DNA of 56,161 nucleotides from Hyphomonas jannaschiana VP2. GTDB lineage: Bacteria; Pseudomonadota; Alphaproteobacteria; Caulobacterales; Hyphomonadaceae. A program made the translations under genes and the position numbers. Location of the stretch: positions 1 through 56,161 of the forward strand of contig NZ_ARYJ01000016.1 of the NCBI RefSeq assembly GCF_000685215.1, given 5' to 3'. How positions within the stretch are numbered: position 1 is the stretch's first letter; each line of letters opens with the position of its first letter. Below the pieces are notes generated by a model. The model did no database searches. It was given only the letters and a program-made list of their open reading frames with translations, and was not told the origin of the DNA. This document shows, piece after piece, positions 1 to 10,506 of the stretch.

Positions 1-80
1 AAGTAGCGTTGGAGGTCAGGATGCATGCCTCATAAAGTGGAGGCGCGTGCTGTCAGACGAATTGGGACCACCCCCGATGT

Positions 81-182
81 GTCATCCCGGAACTTGCGGA
101 GCAAATATCCGGGACCTTGTTTCTGGTGTGCGCATTACAGGAACAAGGTCCCGGATAAACGCTTCGCGTTTTCCGGGATGAC
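81..182. repeat. Nested palindromic intergenic element
   Basis: A 102-bp inverted-repeat element. The outer 12-bp arm at 81-92 (GTCATCCCGGAA) is repeated exactly inverted at 171-182. A second arm at 107-122 pairs with 141-156 at 15 of 16 positions. The element could extrude as a cruciform or fold as RNA. It resembles the REP-like palindromes scattered through proteobacterial intergenic regions. The rest of 1-329 shows no convincing gene. Confidence 0.75.
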
Positions 183-329
183 ATGGGATGAGTGTGGGAG
201 AGACGGCGGCATGTCCGCCCGCACTGTTGAAAATCCCGCTTGCGGGACAGGCAATTCAGACGTAAATCCCGCGCGCCGCCGACCGCTGCGACAGGCACAA
301 ACGGGCGGCCGGAGCCTACTGCACCCTAC

Positions 330-659
330 ATGTCCGATCCGTCGTTTGACTGTGTGTCCTGCGGCGCCTGCTGTTTCAGCAGGAACCCGCGCTATCTGCA
401 GCTCTTGCCCTGGGATGCGTCCCGCAGCCTGCCGCCGGAGAGCCTCTTCACCGAAAGCGGCTGCACCTATGTAAAGTTCGAGGGCGGTCATTGTGTCCAT
501 CTGGACCTGTCGAACGGCAAGGCCGCCTGCCAGGCCTATGAAGACCGCCCCGAGGCCTGCCGTGCCTTCCGGGCGGGCAGCTTCGAATGTGTGAAGGCGC
601 GCCGCGCCAATGGCATCATGGGGGAGAAGGTCCGCCGCCCGGTCAACACACCCGCTTGA
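330..659 (+). CDS. YkgJ-family cysteine-cluster protein
   Basis: A 109-residue protein of the YkgJ (zinc/iron-chelating, CxxCxxCC) family. The N-terminal cluster has Cys at residues 8, 11, 14 and 15, within the segment DCVSCGACC. Later cysteines lie near residues 45, 55, 67, 77 and 87; the segment around residue 77 (RPEACRAF) is typical of the family. The family is thought to bind a metal or Fe-S centre, but its cellular role is not settled. An upstream in-frame start at 240 exists; 330 is chosen because homologues begin just before the cysteine cluster. The gene stands alone, with no operon partner. Confidence 0.8.
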   Translation: MSDPSFDCVSCGACCFSRNPRYLQLLPWDASRSLPPESLFTESGCTYVKFEGGHCVHLDLSNGKAACQAYEDRPEACRAFRAGSFECVKARRANGIMGEKVRRPVNTPA

Positions 660-718
660 CGATGCTCCCTGTGGCTCGCATTGAAACGTCTGGAATTTAT
701 TGCTCCGGGGGACATTTC

Positions 719-1339
719 ATGACGCGTGCTTTTCTCTGTGCCTGCCTGCTGGCGGGCCTGTTTTCAGGACCAGCCCTGGCACAGGAAGATTACACTTCGC
801 CGCTGGCGGGCATCAAATCGATCGACGATCTGGTCAATGGCGCAGGCGCCCCGGAGGAAGCAAACGAAGATGACGGCGCCTTTGACGGCCTCTGGTTCGA
901 TGATGCCGGGTCCGACGGCGCGCAGCAGCGTGCCGCCGCACTGGTGGAGGCGGCGGGCTGGGTCTGTGATGCCTGGCCGATGGAAGGCGGGGACCCGATG
1001 CGCACGCAGATGTTCGCTGCCTTCATGGACAATGGCGACCTGTTCATCCGCGAAGAAAATTTCGCGTCGATGGACGGCCAGACCCTCCAGGTGACCATCG
1101 AATACACGGCCGATGTGGTGACCGATGAGACGGAGACGGAGGTTACCGTCGGCACCAAGTCCAGCAAGGTAACGGGCGTGACGGGCCTGCCGGAGGGCGT
1201 GTCGCTGAACGACCCGGGTCCGGTGGAGCTGACGTTTCAGGTCGCACCCGCCGACAACCCGATGGACGGTTACGTCATCCAGGGCTTTTCCGAAGCTGGC
1301 GGGGAAACCTCCATGCTCACCTGCATCCCGGGGGAGTAG
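719..1339 (+). CDS. Secreted protein of unknown function
   Basis: A 206-residue protein that I do not recognise. It starts with a clear Sec signal peptide: a basic residue, a leucine/alanine-rich core, and an ALA|Q cleavage site near residue 22. The mature part is acidic. It has a central segment with a single Cys (GWVCDAW), then a run rich in T, V and E that suggests beta strands, and a second Cys near the C-terminus (MLTC), so one disulfide is possible. The longer open frame from 587 overlaps the preceding gene; 719 is chosen because it gives the signal peptide. A periplasmic location is likely. Confidence 0.7.
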   Translation: MTRAFLCACLLAGLFSGPALAQEDYTSPLAGIKSIDDLVNGAGAPEEANEDDGAFDGLWFDDAGSDGAQQRAAALVEAAGWVCDAWPMEGGDPMRTQMFAAFMDNGDLFIREENFASMDGQTLQVTIEYTADVVTDETETEVTVGTKSSKVTGVTGLPEGVSLNDPGPVELTFQVAPADNPMDGYVIQGFSEAGGETSMLTCIPGE

Positions 1340-1345
1340 GGCGCT

Positions 1346-1480
1346 TTAATCGGTGAAGCACACTTCCGTGCCGTCGCCCTGATCATAGCAGTCGCGGCGG
1401 CATCCTTGCGGGCCTGTTCCTTTGCGGCCTGGTAATCCTTGTCTCAGCCCTTCTTGGCCGCTGCGTTGGCCTTGCGCGGG
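1346..1480 (-). pseudogene. Possible decayed C-terminal gene fragment
   Basis: On the minus strand two frames together read like one small protein. One frame gives a lysine/alanine-rich helix (DKDYQAAKEQARKDA) preceded by an in-frame TGA. After a one-base shift the other frame gives CRRDCYDQGDGTEVCFTD and a stop. The Cys-patterned ending does not look random. It lies just after the stop of the SnoaL-like gene, so it may be a degraded or truncated neighbour. No function can be named, and chance remains possible. Confidence 0.3.
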
Positions 1481-1484
1481 GCTT

Positions 1485-1967
1485 TTACTCTTCCGCGCCG
1501 TCGTCCGGCAGGAAGGCGACCGTCGTCGCGCGGACCTTCCACGCTCCCTCCACACGCACCAGATAGTCCGTCCCGGCATAGCGCACCGTGCGGGGCGAGC
1601 CGTCGGCTTCCATCAGGGATTCGGTGGCGTTGAAGCGGGCGAGCGCCGTATCGCCGAGCACGGTGATGTCGGCGAACTCCGCCTCATAGCTGACGACGCT
1701 GGCGCCGCCGTCAATATAGTCCCGCACCAGCTGCATGTGCGGGGCCTTGGCGCGGGGCTCGGTCTGGCCGGCGAACCAGACCGTCCAGTCGTCATGATAT
1801 TCAGACGCCCAGGCCTCGAAATCTGTCTCGATCCCCATCGGCCCGTTGGAGAGAAGGTCAGCGATGGCCTGCTGGTCGGCGGACCAGCCCTGCTCGCTGG
1901 CGAGGGCGGGCAGGGTGGCGAGTGTCAGGGCGGCGGAGAGTCCGGCGATTTGAAGGAAGCGTTTCAT
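1485..1967 (-). CDS. Exported SnoaL/DUF4440-like (NTF2-fold) protein
   Basis: A 160-residue protein with a Sec signal peptide (LPALA|SEQ near residue 24) followed by a single NTF2-like domain. The pattern fits the SnoaL/DUF4440 group: an N-terminal helix with IADLL, an aromatic WASEYHDDWTVWF segment, a central YEAEFADITVLGDTALARF strand pair and a final GAWKVRATTVAF strand. These domains are often pockets for small ligands, and many have no known activity. No catalytic residues can be assigned with confidence. It runs in the same direction as the collar-domain gene behind it, 3 bases away. Confidence 0.65.
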   Translation of the reverse strand: MKRFLQIAGLSAALTLATLPALASEQGWSADQQAIADLLSNGPMGIETDFEAWASEYHDDWTVWFAGQTEPRAKAPHMQLVRDYIDGGASVVSYEAEFADITVLGDTALARFNATESLMEADGSPRTVRYAGTDYLVRVEGAWKVRATTVAFLPDDGAEE

Positions 1968-1970
1968 GAT

Positions 1971-2417
1971 TTAGTTCCTTGACGGATAAATTCCCTGCGT
2001 CACGATGCATTGCTTCAGGGCGATGTAAGGCAGCGGCTCGCCGCTGGCGGGCCTGGCGCCCGGTGCGCCGTTCTTGCCATTGTTGGACTGGCTCCCGGCG
2101 GTGCCCGTCTGGCCAATCGTATAGTTTGGCAAGCCCGGGCCTTGCCCCGCGCCGATGATTGTGCGCCCGCGCAGATCCGGCAGGGCAAAATTCGTCCGCC
2201 TGTCACCGCCATACTGGGTGCCGAAGAGGGAGAAGAGCGCCTGGTTTTGATTGATCGGCAACAGCCGCCCATCCGCCTCCAGCGTGCCGCGCGGGCAGAA
2301 ATTGAAGCCCACCGTGACGATTTCGCCGATATATTCCTCCGGCCCGGCATGGGCCGCAGGCGCCGCCGCAAGAAAAGCCCCGGTGAGCGCAGCCGTGATG
2401 ACAGATGTCCGTCGCAT
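1971..2417 (-). CDS. Exported phage-tail-collar-domain protein (MdpB-like)
   Basis: A 148-residue protein with a signal peptide (PAAHA|GP near residue 25) followed by a tail-collar domain of the microcystin-dependent-protein type. Diagnostic segments are YIGEI, CPRGTLEADGRLLPI, NQALFSLFGTQYGGD, FALPDLRGR and the final Gly/Asn-rich part. The family includes phage tail-fibre collar proteins and free-standing bacterial proteins of unclear role. The signal peptide argues against a virion part and for a periplasmic or extracellular role. No other phage genes are nearby. It lies 3 bases upstream of the SnoaL-like gene, so the two are probably co-transcribed. Confidence 0.75.
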   Translation of the reverse strand: MRRTSVITAALTGAFLAAAPAAHAGPEEYIGEIVTVGFNFCPRGTLEADGRLLPINQNQALFSLFGTQYGGDRRTNFALPDLRGRTIIGAGQGPGLPNYTIGQTGTAGSQSNNGKNGAPGARPASGEPLPYIALKQCIVTQGIYPSRN

Positions 2418-2538
2418 CGCGTGTCCTCCCTTTTTTGTACGGAAGACCCTAGAGCCTGGGGCCGGAGAGGCAAGGGCAGACCCGTGCGCGGCGGAGCCGT
2501 CCCTTCTGGCGCCGGCCGGAAGGCCTAATCATGCGGCT

Positions 2539-2763
2539 CTAATAGTGAGGGGGAGGCCGGTCCACGGGGGCGGCCTGGCCGGCGGACTGTTCGGCGTCAG
2601 CGACGCGCTCGGCAAGGTGCTGGACCTGACGCTCCAGCCGGTCGATCAGCTTCCATTGCGCCGTGATGGCCTCGTTCAGCTCCTCAATCGTCTGGTCCTG
2701 ATGGACCACACGCATTTCAAGCTCGTCGAGGCGGGCGGAGTCCGGTGAAGCGCTGTCAGTCAT
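2539..2763 (-). CDS. slyX: SlyX family protein
   Basis: A 74-residue coiled-coil protein of the SlyX family. The central heptad region (LDELEMRVVHQDQTIEELN) and the C-terminal PPPHY ending are characteristic. The function is unknown; the name comes from proximity to slyD in enterics, which is not the case here. The start at 2763 gives the usual length. An upstream extension to 2907 reads through a palindromic repeat and is rejected. Confidence 0.85.
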   Translation of the reverse strand: MTDSASPDSARLDELEMRVVHQDQTIEELNEAITAQWKLIDRLERQVQHLAERVADAEQSAGQAAPVDRPPPHY

Positions 2764-2827
2764 GAGGGAGGGATTAGCGCTGCTGGCGGGACGTGGCAAT
2801 GACTTAGGAACGTTGAAACGTGGCGGG

Positions 2828-2917
2828 GTAGGGTGGGTTGAGGCAACGCCGATACCCACCATCCGGACCCGCCGCAGACATCGCCCGGTGGGTATCGCTC
2901 CGCTCAACCCACCCTAC
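2828..2917. repeat. Palindromic intergenic repeat (TAGGGTGGGTTGAG type)
   Basis: A second inverted-repeat element. The arm at 2828-2842 (GTAGGGTGGGTTGAG) is repeated exactly inverted at 2903-2917. An inner arm at 2851-2860 (GATACCCACC) pairs with 2887-2896. Repeats with this core are widespread in bacterial genomes. It separates slyX from the AT-rich ATPase gene. Confidence 0.75.
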
Positions 2918-2986
2918 GCTTGCGATACGACAAAGTCATGTGCGGTAAAACGATGCGTGCGGTTGCTAGAAATTGGACAGCTGTGG

Positions 2987-4255
2987 CTAAGGCTGCGCGT
3001 CTCTGCGTCGCTTCTTAAGGTCGGCGATGAGAAGATCCAGCCGTTCAATCTTCTCGCCAGACTCCAACAATGACCCCCTAATGCAGATTTTCATTTTAGG
3101 GCTGACAAATCGGTAAGTATCGCCCCTCGGAGACTTTCGAATGATGGGATGAGGATCTGCAGCAAGTTCGCTTAGTATTTGGCTGACATTGAGCGTTTTC
3201 TGGTCAGTCGTGTTCGGAAACAGGCGCCTCACTTCTGTCTCTACGTCACGATAACTAAAGTCTCCCTTCTCGAACTGAGACATAGCGAAAATCACCTGAT
3301 TTCTGCGTCCGACTTTCGTCGACTTTGAGTTCATTTTGCTGAGCATCGCAGTATGATCAGAGGTGAATGACGAGCTTATCCAATCTCCAACAGCAAATTT
3401 GAGATCCGATTCAGTTATTTTCTCTTTGTCCTCTGCCTTGAGTTCCACGGCTATTGCCAAATTAAGTCCAAGCTCATGAATGTATTGGGGGATATAGTCC
3501 GTGTACTCGGCAATCTTCTCTAAAGTGACGCCTGTAGGCTGCAGACCTAATTGTTCGACCAAACCTTTCCGCAAGAGTTCAACTGCATCGCTTTCTTCGA
3601 GGCGGGCAACCTCCGGAATTTCTACTATGCGATTCGAGATGGTTTGTGCATTTTTGGTCTGAGAGAAATACGACTGCATATCATTCGGAACACCAACGAT
3701 CAGAATACGGACATTATACTTTGCGTAATCGTCGTCATCCAAAAGAATTAGGATGTCTGATACTTGGTTGACCAACTTTTGATTGCCGAGAATGGCTTCC
3801 ATGTTTTCGAAGACCAAGAAGCTGGGCTTGCCATCTTTGTCAGCCACCGCTTCCAAAAGTTGTTCAAATGGTTCCTTTCGAAGCCTCTCAATCTCCTCAA
3901 TCTCCTCAGCGCTCACGCTTAGAAAGCCAATGCTCCCTTTGCCGCCACCTTTGGAGGTCACCTTGCGGACTACCTCTGTTTTTATCGAAGCGAATTTATC
4001 CGCTAAAGCTGCGTTCACATCATTAAATCGTGCGGCCACAGCCATATTTACAGCTGTAAAAGGTACGCCTTCTTGAGAAAAGACGTGCTTATATAGCCAA
4101 CTTTTTCCAGATCCGCTTTCTCCGTGAATCAGCAGGTGTTTATTTGTGCTGAGATTTGTAACCAGTGCGTACTCCTGAACTACACGACGGATGTACATAT
4201 CCGCATTCACTTCTGGTGAGCGAGGTGTGAAAACATCATGCGCTTTAAATTTCAT
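2987..4255 (-). CDS. AAA-type P-loop ATPase with C-terminal winged helix, AT-rich
   Basis: A 422-residue ATPase. Walker A is HGESGSGKS at residues 44-52, Walker B is SFLVFEN near 145-151, and a sensor-1-like strand ILIVGVPND lies near 184-192. A lid-like segment (YIPQYIHELG) is near 254-263. Residues about 317-390 look like a winged-helix domain, so the layout resembles ORC/Cdc6-type or TniB-like AAA proteins. ATP-dependent DNA binding is plausible but unproven. The start at 4255 is chosen because a longer frame runs into thiC. The gene is visibly AT-richer than its neighbours, suggesting transfer. It starts 37 bases after the thiC stop in the same direction. Single AAA genes like this occur in defence islands, but no partner is present. 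Confidence 0.7.
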   Translation of the reverse strand: MKFKAHDVFTPRSPEVNADMYIRRVVQEYALVTNLSTNKHLLIHGESGSGKSWLYKHVFSQEGVPFTAVNMAVAARFNDVNAALADKFASIKTEVVRKVTSKGGGKGSIGFLSVSAEEIEEIERLRKEPFEQLLEAVADKDGKPSFLVFENMEAILGNQKLVNQVSDILILLDDDDYAKYNVRILIVGVPNDMQSYFSQTKNAQTISNRIVEIPEVARLEESDAVELLRKGLVEQLGLQPTGVTLEKIAEYTDYIPQYIHELGLNLAIAVELKAEDKEKITESDLKFAVGDWISSSFTSDHTAMLSKMNSKSTKVGRRNQVIFAMSQFEKGDFSYRDVETEVRRLFPNTTDQKTLNVSQILSELAADPHPIIRKSPRGDTYRFVSPKMKICIRGSLLESGEKIERLDLLIADLKKRRRDAQP

Positions 4256-4292
4256 GAGAGCAGTCCGGTTTGCAAAAGTTTGATCGTCGGTT

Positions 4293-6663
<2,371 letters not shown>

Positions 6664-6667
<4 letters not shown>

Positions 6668-7392
6668 GACACCAGATTTCCCGTCTGTTCCGGCGTCAGC
6701 TCGATCCACAGCGTGTCGGCCTGCGCCAGCAATGTGCCGTCTGCGGCGTAGAGGGCGGTGCCGGCAAAATGCTTCCGTCCTTTGCTCCACTCATGCCAGG
6801 CATGAATGATCACCGGCGCGCCGGTCGGCACGGGCCTGTGCTGCGCCGCAACCATTTCCCCCAGCAGATAGGTCGTCTCGATCTCCGGCAGGGCAAAGCC
6901 GCCGGGGCAGTCGAGCGCTGCCCAGACATATTCCGGGCGGACATGGCCATGCCCGTCATCGAAATTGGCATGCGGGGTCCAGACGGCGGCGGCTTCCAGC
7001 TTGTCGCCGAGCCGGCCGCAATGGATGTGCAGGCCTTCGCCTTCCTTGCGGTTCCGTCCGCAGACGAAGCAGGTGGAGACGCCGCCTGCGCCGAAATAGG
7101 TCGGGTTTTGCCCGGCTTCCTGCGCGGCCTCCATGGAGGGTGGGGCAGGCGGGGTGAGTGTCACGCCGCCGGGGCGGGCGGTGAGGATGGGCATGCCGCC
7201 GGAGGTCGCGACCAGCTTGTCGTCCTGCCGGGTCACGGCCAGGGCTGTGTCCAGCGGGATCGGCGCAGAGATGCGGACAATATGCGGCGCCTCGAACAGG
7301 CGCGACAGCACGCCGGCCGCATAGCCGCCATTGCCCGAAGAGGGCGGGCCGTTAAAGGCAGAAGCAATGGTGATGTCGCCGACCGGCTGCAT
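6664..7392 (-). CDS. Hotdog-like (thioesterase-superfamily) protein
   Basis: A 242-residue protein that seems to be a double-hotdog, thioesterase-like protein. The N-terminal half has FNGPPSSGNGGYAAGVL, as in acyl-CoA hotdog proteins. The centre has a Cys pair (CFVCGRNR), and the C-terminal half has EYVWAALDCPGGFA. The substrate is unknown. ATG 7392 is chosen over GTG 7422 because it follows a GGAG-type ribosome site and leaves the riboswitch free. It is the first gene after the TPP riboswitch and overlaps the DUF1801 gene by four bases. The hotdog call rests on motif memory, not alignment. Confidence 0.55.
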
Positions 7393-7420
7393 GGTTTCCG
7401 CTCCGTCCCTCGCGCCGGCC

Positions 7421-7520
7421 ACGCCGCTTGTCGCGGCATTCCCCGGATCAGGTTCAAAGGGTAAAGTCTCAGCCCTGCCGGCTCATTCCGGTCAGGACAC
7501 CCCTCGGATGGCGCCACCCT
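7421..7520 (-). promoter_or_regulatory. TPP riboswitch (THI element)
   Basis: Read on the minus strand, this leader contains the conserved aptamer parts in order: GAGGGGTGTCC, then GGCTGAGA, then ACCC, then TGAACCTGATC followed by GGGGAATGCC. These match the thiamin pyrophosphate riboswitch core. It lies 30-130 bases upstream of the ATG at 7392 and reads into the hotdog-DUF1801-thiC unit. Thiamin pyrophosphate should therefore repress all three genes, probably by blocking translation because no terminator hairpin with a T-run is seen. Edges are approximate. Confidence 0.92.
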
Positions 7521-7610
7521 AGTGAATCTGACCGGACTTGGAAAGGGTGAAGCCGTATTGACGGAAGGCGTGCGCGTCCCGACATATCCCTTCTTTGACG
7601 AGCATGTGTC

Positions 7611-8420
7611 ATGCATCTGAAAGCCTATTTCGCGCGGATCGGATATGACGGAACGCCAGCCGCGGATCTGGAAACCCTTCGGGCGCTAAGCCACCTGCAC
7701 CCGCGTGCCATTCCATTCGAGAATCTCGATGTGCAGCTGAAGCGCCCGGTCAGCATGGCGCCGGAGGTAGTGTTTGACAAACTGGTTACCCGGCGCCGTG
7801 GTGGCTGGTGTTACGAGATGAACGGCCTGTTGGGCTGGGCGCTCGGTGAGATCGGCTTTGATGTCCGGCGGGTAGAAGGCGGCGTTATGCGGGAGGTGAG
7901 GGGCGACGAAGCGTTCGGCAATCATCTCTGTCTTGCAGTCCGGCTGGACGGGAGGGACTATCTGGTCGATGTCGGCTTTGGCGGCAGCCAGACCGCGCCG
8001 ATGGTGATTGCGCCGGGCAGCGACGCGCAGGTGCCGTTCGACCTGGAACTAGTCCCGCTGGAGAATGGCTACTGGCGCATGGTTCAGTACACGCTGGGCA
8101 AGCCGTTCTCGTTCGACTTTCACCCTGACCGTTGCAACGAAGCCTTGCTGGCCGACAAATGCAACTGGCAGCAGAGCGATCCGGCGTCGGTTTTTGTCCA
8201 GAACCTCGTGGCTCAGAAGCGGACCGGAGATGCCCATGTCACCTTGCGCGGACGGGTCTTCACCCGGCTCGAATCCGGCGCAGAGGAAACGCGCCTGCTG
8301 CAGTCAGGCGCTGAACTTGTGGACGTGCTGAACGACGAGTTCGACATCAATGAGCCGGAAGCGGAAGCCTTGTGGCCCGCCATCTGTGCGCGGCACGAGG
8401 CATTGTTTCCGCAAGCCTGA
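7611..8420 (+). CDS. nat: Arylamine N-acetyltransferase
   Basis: A 269-residue NAT enzyme that transfers acetyl from acetyl-CoA to arylamines or hydrazines. The catalytic triad is visible: Cys67 in RGGWCYEMN, His105 in GNHLCL and Asp120 in VDVGFGG. The spacing matches the canonical Cys-His-Asp triad of the family. The length is normal for bacterial NATs. It is divergent from the TPP-riboswitch leader, with about 90 bases between, and convergent with the next gene. Its natural substrate here is unknown. Confidence 0.93.
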   Translation: MHLKAYFARIGYDGTPAADLETLRALSHLHPRAIPFENLDVQLKRPVSMAPEVVFDKLVTRRRGGWCYEMNGLLGWALGEIGFDVRRVEGGVMREVRGDEAFGNHLCLAVRLDGRDYLVDVGFGGSQTAPMVIAPGSDAQVPFDLELVPLENGYWRMVQYTLGKPFSFDFHPDRCNEALLADKCNWQQSDPASVFVQNLVAQKRTGDAHVTLRGRVFTRLESGAEETRLLQSGAELVDVLNDEFDINEPEAEALWPAICARHEALFPQA

Positions 8421-8462
8421 GGGCAAACTCAAGCAGCGCGCCACCCTCCGGTGTCCATTCGT

Positions 8463-9458
8463 CTATTCCGCTGCTTCGGAATCGAGTTTTTTGACCGCCT
8501 TGTCCCAGTCCCGGACCTTGTCCAGTTGGCCATTGTAAATCCGGATCTGGTCGTCCGGCGTGTGCATCAACACGTCGATATGGGACCGGGCTTTGTCAGC
8601 CAGCGGGCGGGCGATGGCCTCCAGTTCGGCCTTCTTCTCTTTCATTTGCGAGTCATCGTCATAGGTTTTTTGCGGCAGGGCCGGATTGGTCCAGATCCAG
8701 CCGCCATTCCCGAAATTGATATTCTCCAGATAGACATGTTCCCAGCGGGTCAGGCGTTCGACTTCCTGGCCGTAGAGACGGGCCAGGTAGAATTCGATCT
8801 CCAGCTTGTGGGCGGGGCAGGCGGCGTAAAGCGACTCGAGGCGGTTGCCGGCCCAGCCGAAGCCCGGATGATCGTATTTCGTCCTGATCGTACGGTCCCA
8901 CAGGTTCGCTTCTTCCTGTAGCCGGAAGTTTGCATGGTCGGCAAAGGGACAGGCTTCATAGGCCGCGCCTGAAATCGCCGGATGGATGCGGCCTGCTTCG
9001 GCCAGCCGGATCATGTAGGGCAGGGCGTATTTGAGCAGCGACGTGGTCGCGGCGTTGTAACCGAAATAGTTCTGCTCGCTGCCGTCCGGCTGTTTCAGCA
9101 CGCTCGGCGTCTGTTTCGTGTTCCACGCGTAATCGTTCTGCGTGATCGCGGTCAGCGCCAGCGTGATGTATCGCTCCAGCGTGTCCAAATCCGTGGCAGA
9201 TCCCATGACAGCGCTGGACAGGGTCGAGGCGATGGCCTGCGCATCCGGCCGGTCCGGGCAGGTTTCGACCGCCCATTCCGCGAGTTCGAGGATCGCGGCC
9301 AGATCCGTCTGCGTGCCCTGACGGATGGCCATTTCCATGTCGTAGAGTGTCTGCTCGGCATCGGCCGGACAGGTGGCGGCAGGCTCTGCCAGGGCAGGCG
9401 CCCCGAGAAGTGCTGCGATGGCGAGCGAGGCTGCGGCAAAGATCCGTTTGAGATGCAT
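8463..9458 (-). CDS. Secreted protein of unknown function
   Basis: A 331-residue protein that I do not recognise. A Sec signal peptide (APALA|EPA near residue 24) precedes a mostly helical, Cys-containing domain (ATCPADAEQ, VETCPDRPD, EACPFADH, AACPAHK). The regular C-P pairs suggest disulfides in the periplasm. Helices with spaced aromatic residues suggest a repeat-like helical fold. The C-terminal third is charged (SQMKEKKAELEAIARPLADKARSH). It is convergent with nat and has no operon partner. Confidence 0.65.
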   Translation of the reverse strand: MHLKRIFAAASLAIAALLGAPALAEPAATCPADAEQTLYDMEMAIRQGTQTDLAAILELAEWAVETCPDRPDAQAIASTLSSAVMGSATDLDTLERYITLALTAITQNDYAWNTKQTPSVLKQPDGSEQNYFGYNAATTSLLKYALPYMIRLAEAGRIHPAISGAAYEACPFADHANFRLQEEANLWDRTIRTKYDHPGFGWAGNRLESLYAACPAHKLEIEFYLARLYGQEVERLTRWEHVYLENINFGNGGWIWTNPALPQKTYDDDSQMKEKKAELEAIARPLADKARSHIDVLMHTPDDQIRIYNGQLDKVRDWDKAVKKLDSEAAE

Positions 9459-9696
9459 GGCGGTGCTGGAAATTCCTCAGGCGTGGTGGGAGGGGGGGTG
9501 AACGGTGGCTGCGTATCCTCCTGCTATTCCATCCGGCCTGCCTCCCCGCAACAGGGGAGGCCGCTGTATTTCATGCAGAATGCCGCCGGCGCCTCTGCAC
9601 AGGATTAACAGCCTGCGCAGTTCCATTAACCTTCTGTCGACACGATTGGTCCAAGTCTGGGGGCAGACACTGAACACCCGGACGGGAGACCCGCCC

Positions 9697-10503
9697 ATGG
9701 CCTTCGATGCTGCCCTTGCCGCCGCCCCAAAGACCGAGACGAAGCCGACCAAATGGCAACGTTTCAAGGTCGATCTGTGGCTGACAGACCTGAACCTGAC
9801 CGAAACCGGTATCATGAAGCATACTCAGCATGAGGCTGAGTCAGACCAGTTCACCAAGGATATGGAGATCATCGGCCAGATCCGCGAAGACGGGAAACGC
9901 TCCGGCATCGTCGCCTACCGCAAGGAGTTGTGGAAAGACGGCAAGGACATGAAGCGCCGGCTGGTGATCAAGCTGTTCTCGGAGAACATGCGCTGGCGCG
10001 GCACGATGGAACTGATGATGGGCCGTTCGCTGCAACTGTCCATCGGCGCACGCGGCGTGCCGGTCACGGCCTTCTCGATGAATTTGTCGCGGTCGAAACA
10101 GCTGATCCAGCTGGAACGTTCGGCGCAAAAATGGCCGCTCTTCCCGGAAAAGTTTTCCTTCTTCATCGAAACCTCGCGGGGGCCGCGCTTCTACCGCCTG
10201 CGCCGCAATGTGATCGGTATCGGCGCGGACTACACGCTCTATGACGACAAGAACCGGAAGATCGGTTCGCTGGATCACCGGATCATCAATCTCGGCGGCA
10301 GCTGGAAGGTGAAGCTCGATGCGGCGCATTCCTATGCGGCGCTGGAATCGGTGCTGCAGATGTTCTGTACCATGCTGCGCTTCAACGGGGCCGTGCGCCG
10401 TCATGTGTCGCATGAAGTGGAAATGGTCAGCCGCGGCCGCGCCGTGCGCGAACTCGACCATCAGGAGTCGGACCTTTACCAGAATCCGCGCCGCCGGCGC
10501 TGA
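9697..10503 (+). CDS. Conserved hypothetical cytosolic protein
   Basis: A 268-residue protein with no signal peptide or membrane helix and no motif that I recognise. It is basic and strand-rich, with many short hydrophobic stretches between Lys/Arg, and ends in RRRR. The start at 9697 is chosen because the longer frame from 9505 begins in low-complexity upstream sequence, and homologue-like content starts with MAFDAAL. A run of hydrophobic and glycine residues near the middle (GPRFYRLRRNVIGIGADYTLYD) suggests beta-sandwich strands. No function is proposed. Confidence 0.6.
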   Translation: MAFDAALAAAPKTETKPTKWQRFKVDLWLTDLNLTETGIMKHTQHEAESDQFTKDMEIIGQIREDGKRSGIVAYRKELWKDGKDMKRRLVIKLFSENMRWRGTMELMMGRSLQLSIGARGVPVTAFSMNLSRSKQLIQLERSAQKWPLFPEKFSFFIETSRGPRFYRLRRNVIGIGADYTLYDDKNRKIGSLDHRIINLGGSWKVKLDAAHSYAALESVLQMFCTMLRFNGAVRRHVSHEVEMVSRGRAVRELDHQESDLYQNPRRRR

Positions 10504-10506
10504 GGC

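Noticed and set aside
240..330. A longer N-terminus for the YkgJ-type protein
   Set aside because: The extra 30 residues are Arg/Pro/Ala-rich and not family-like; the cysteine cluster starts right after the Met at 330.
1971..2417. A prophage, suggested by the tail-collar domain
   Set aside because: No other phage structural, lysis or integrase gene is near, and the protein has a signal peptide.
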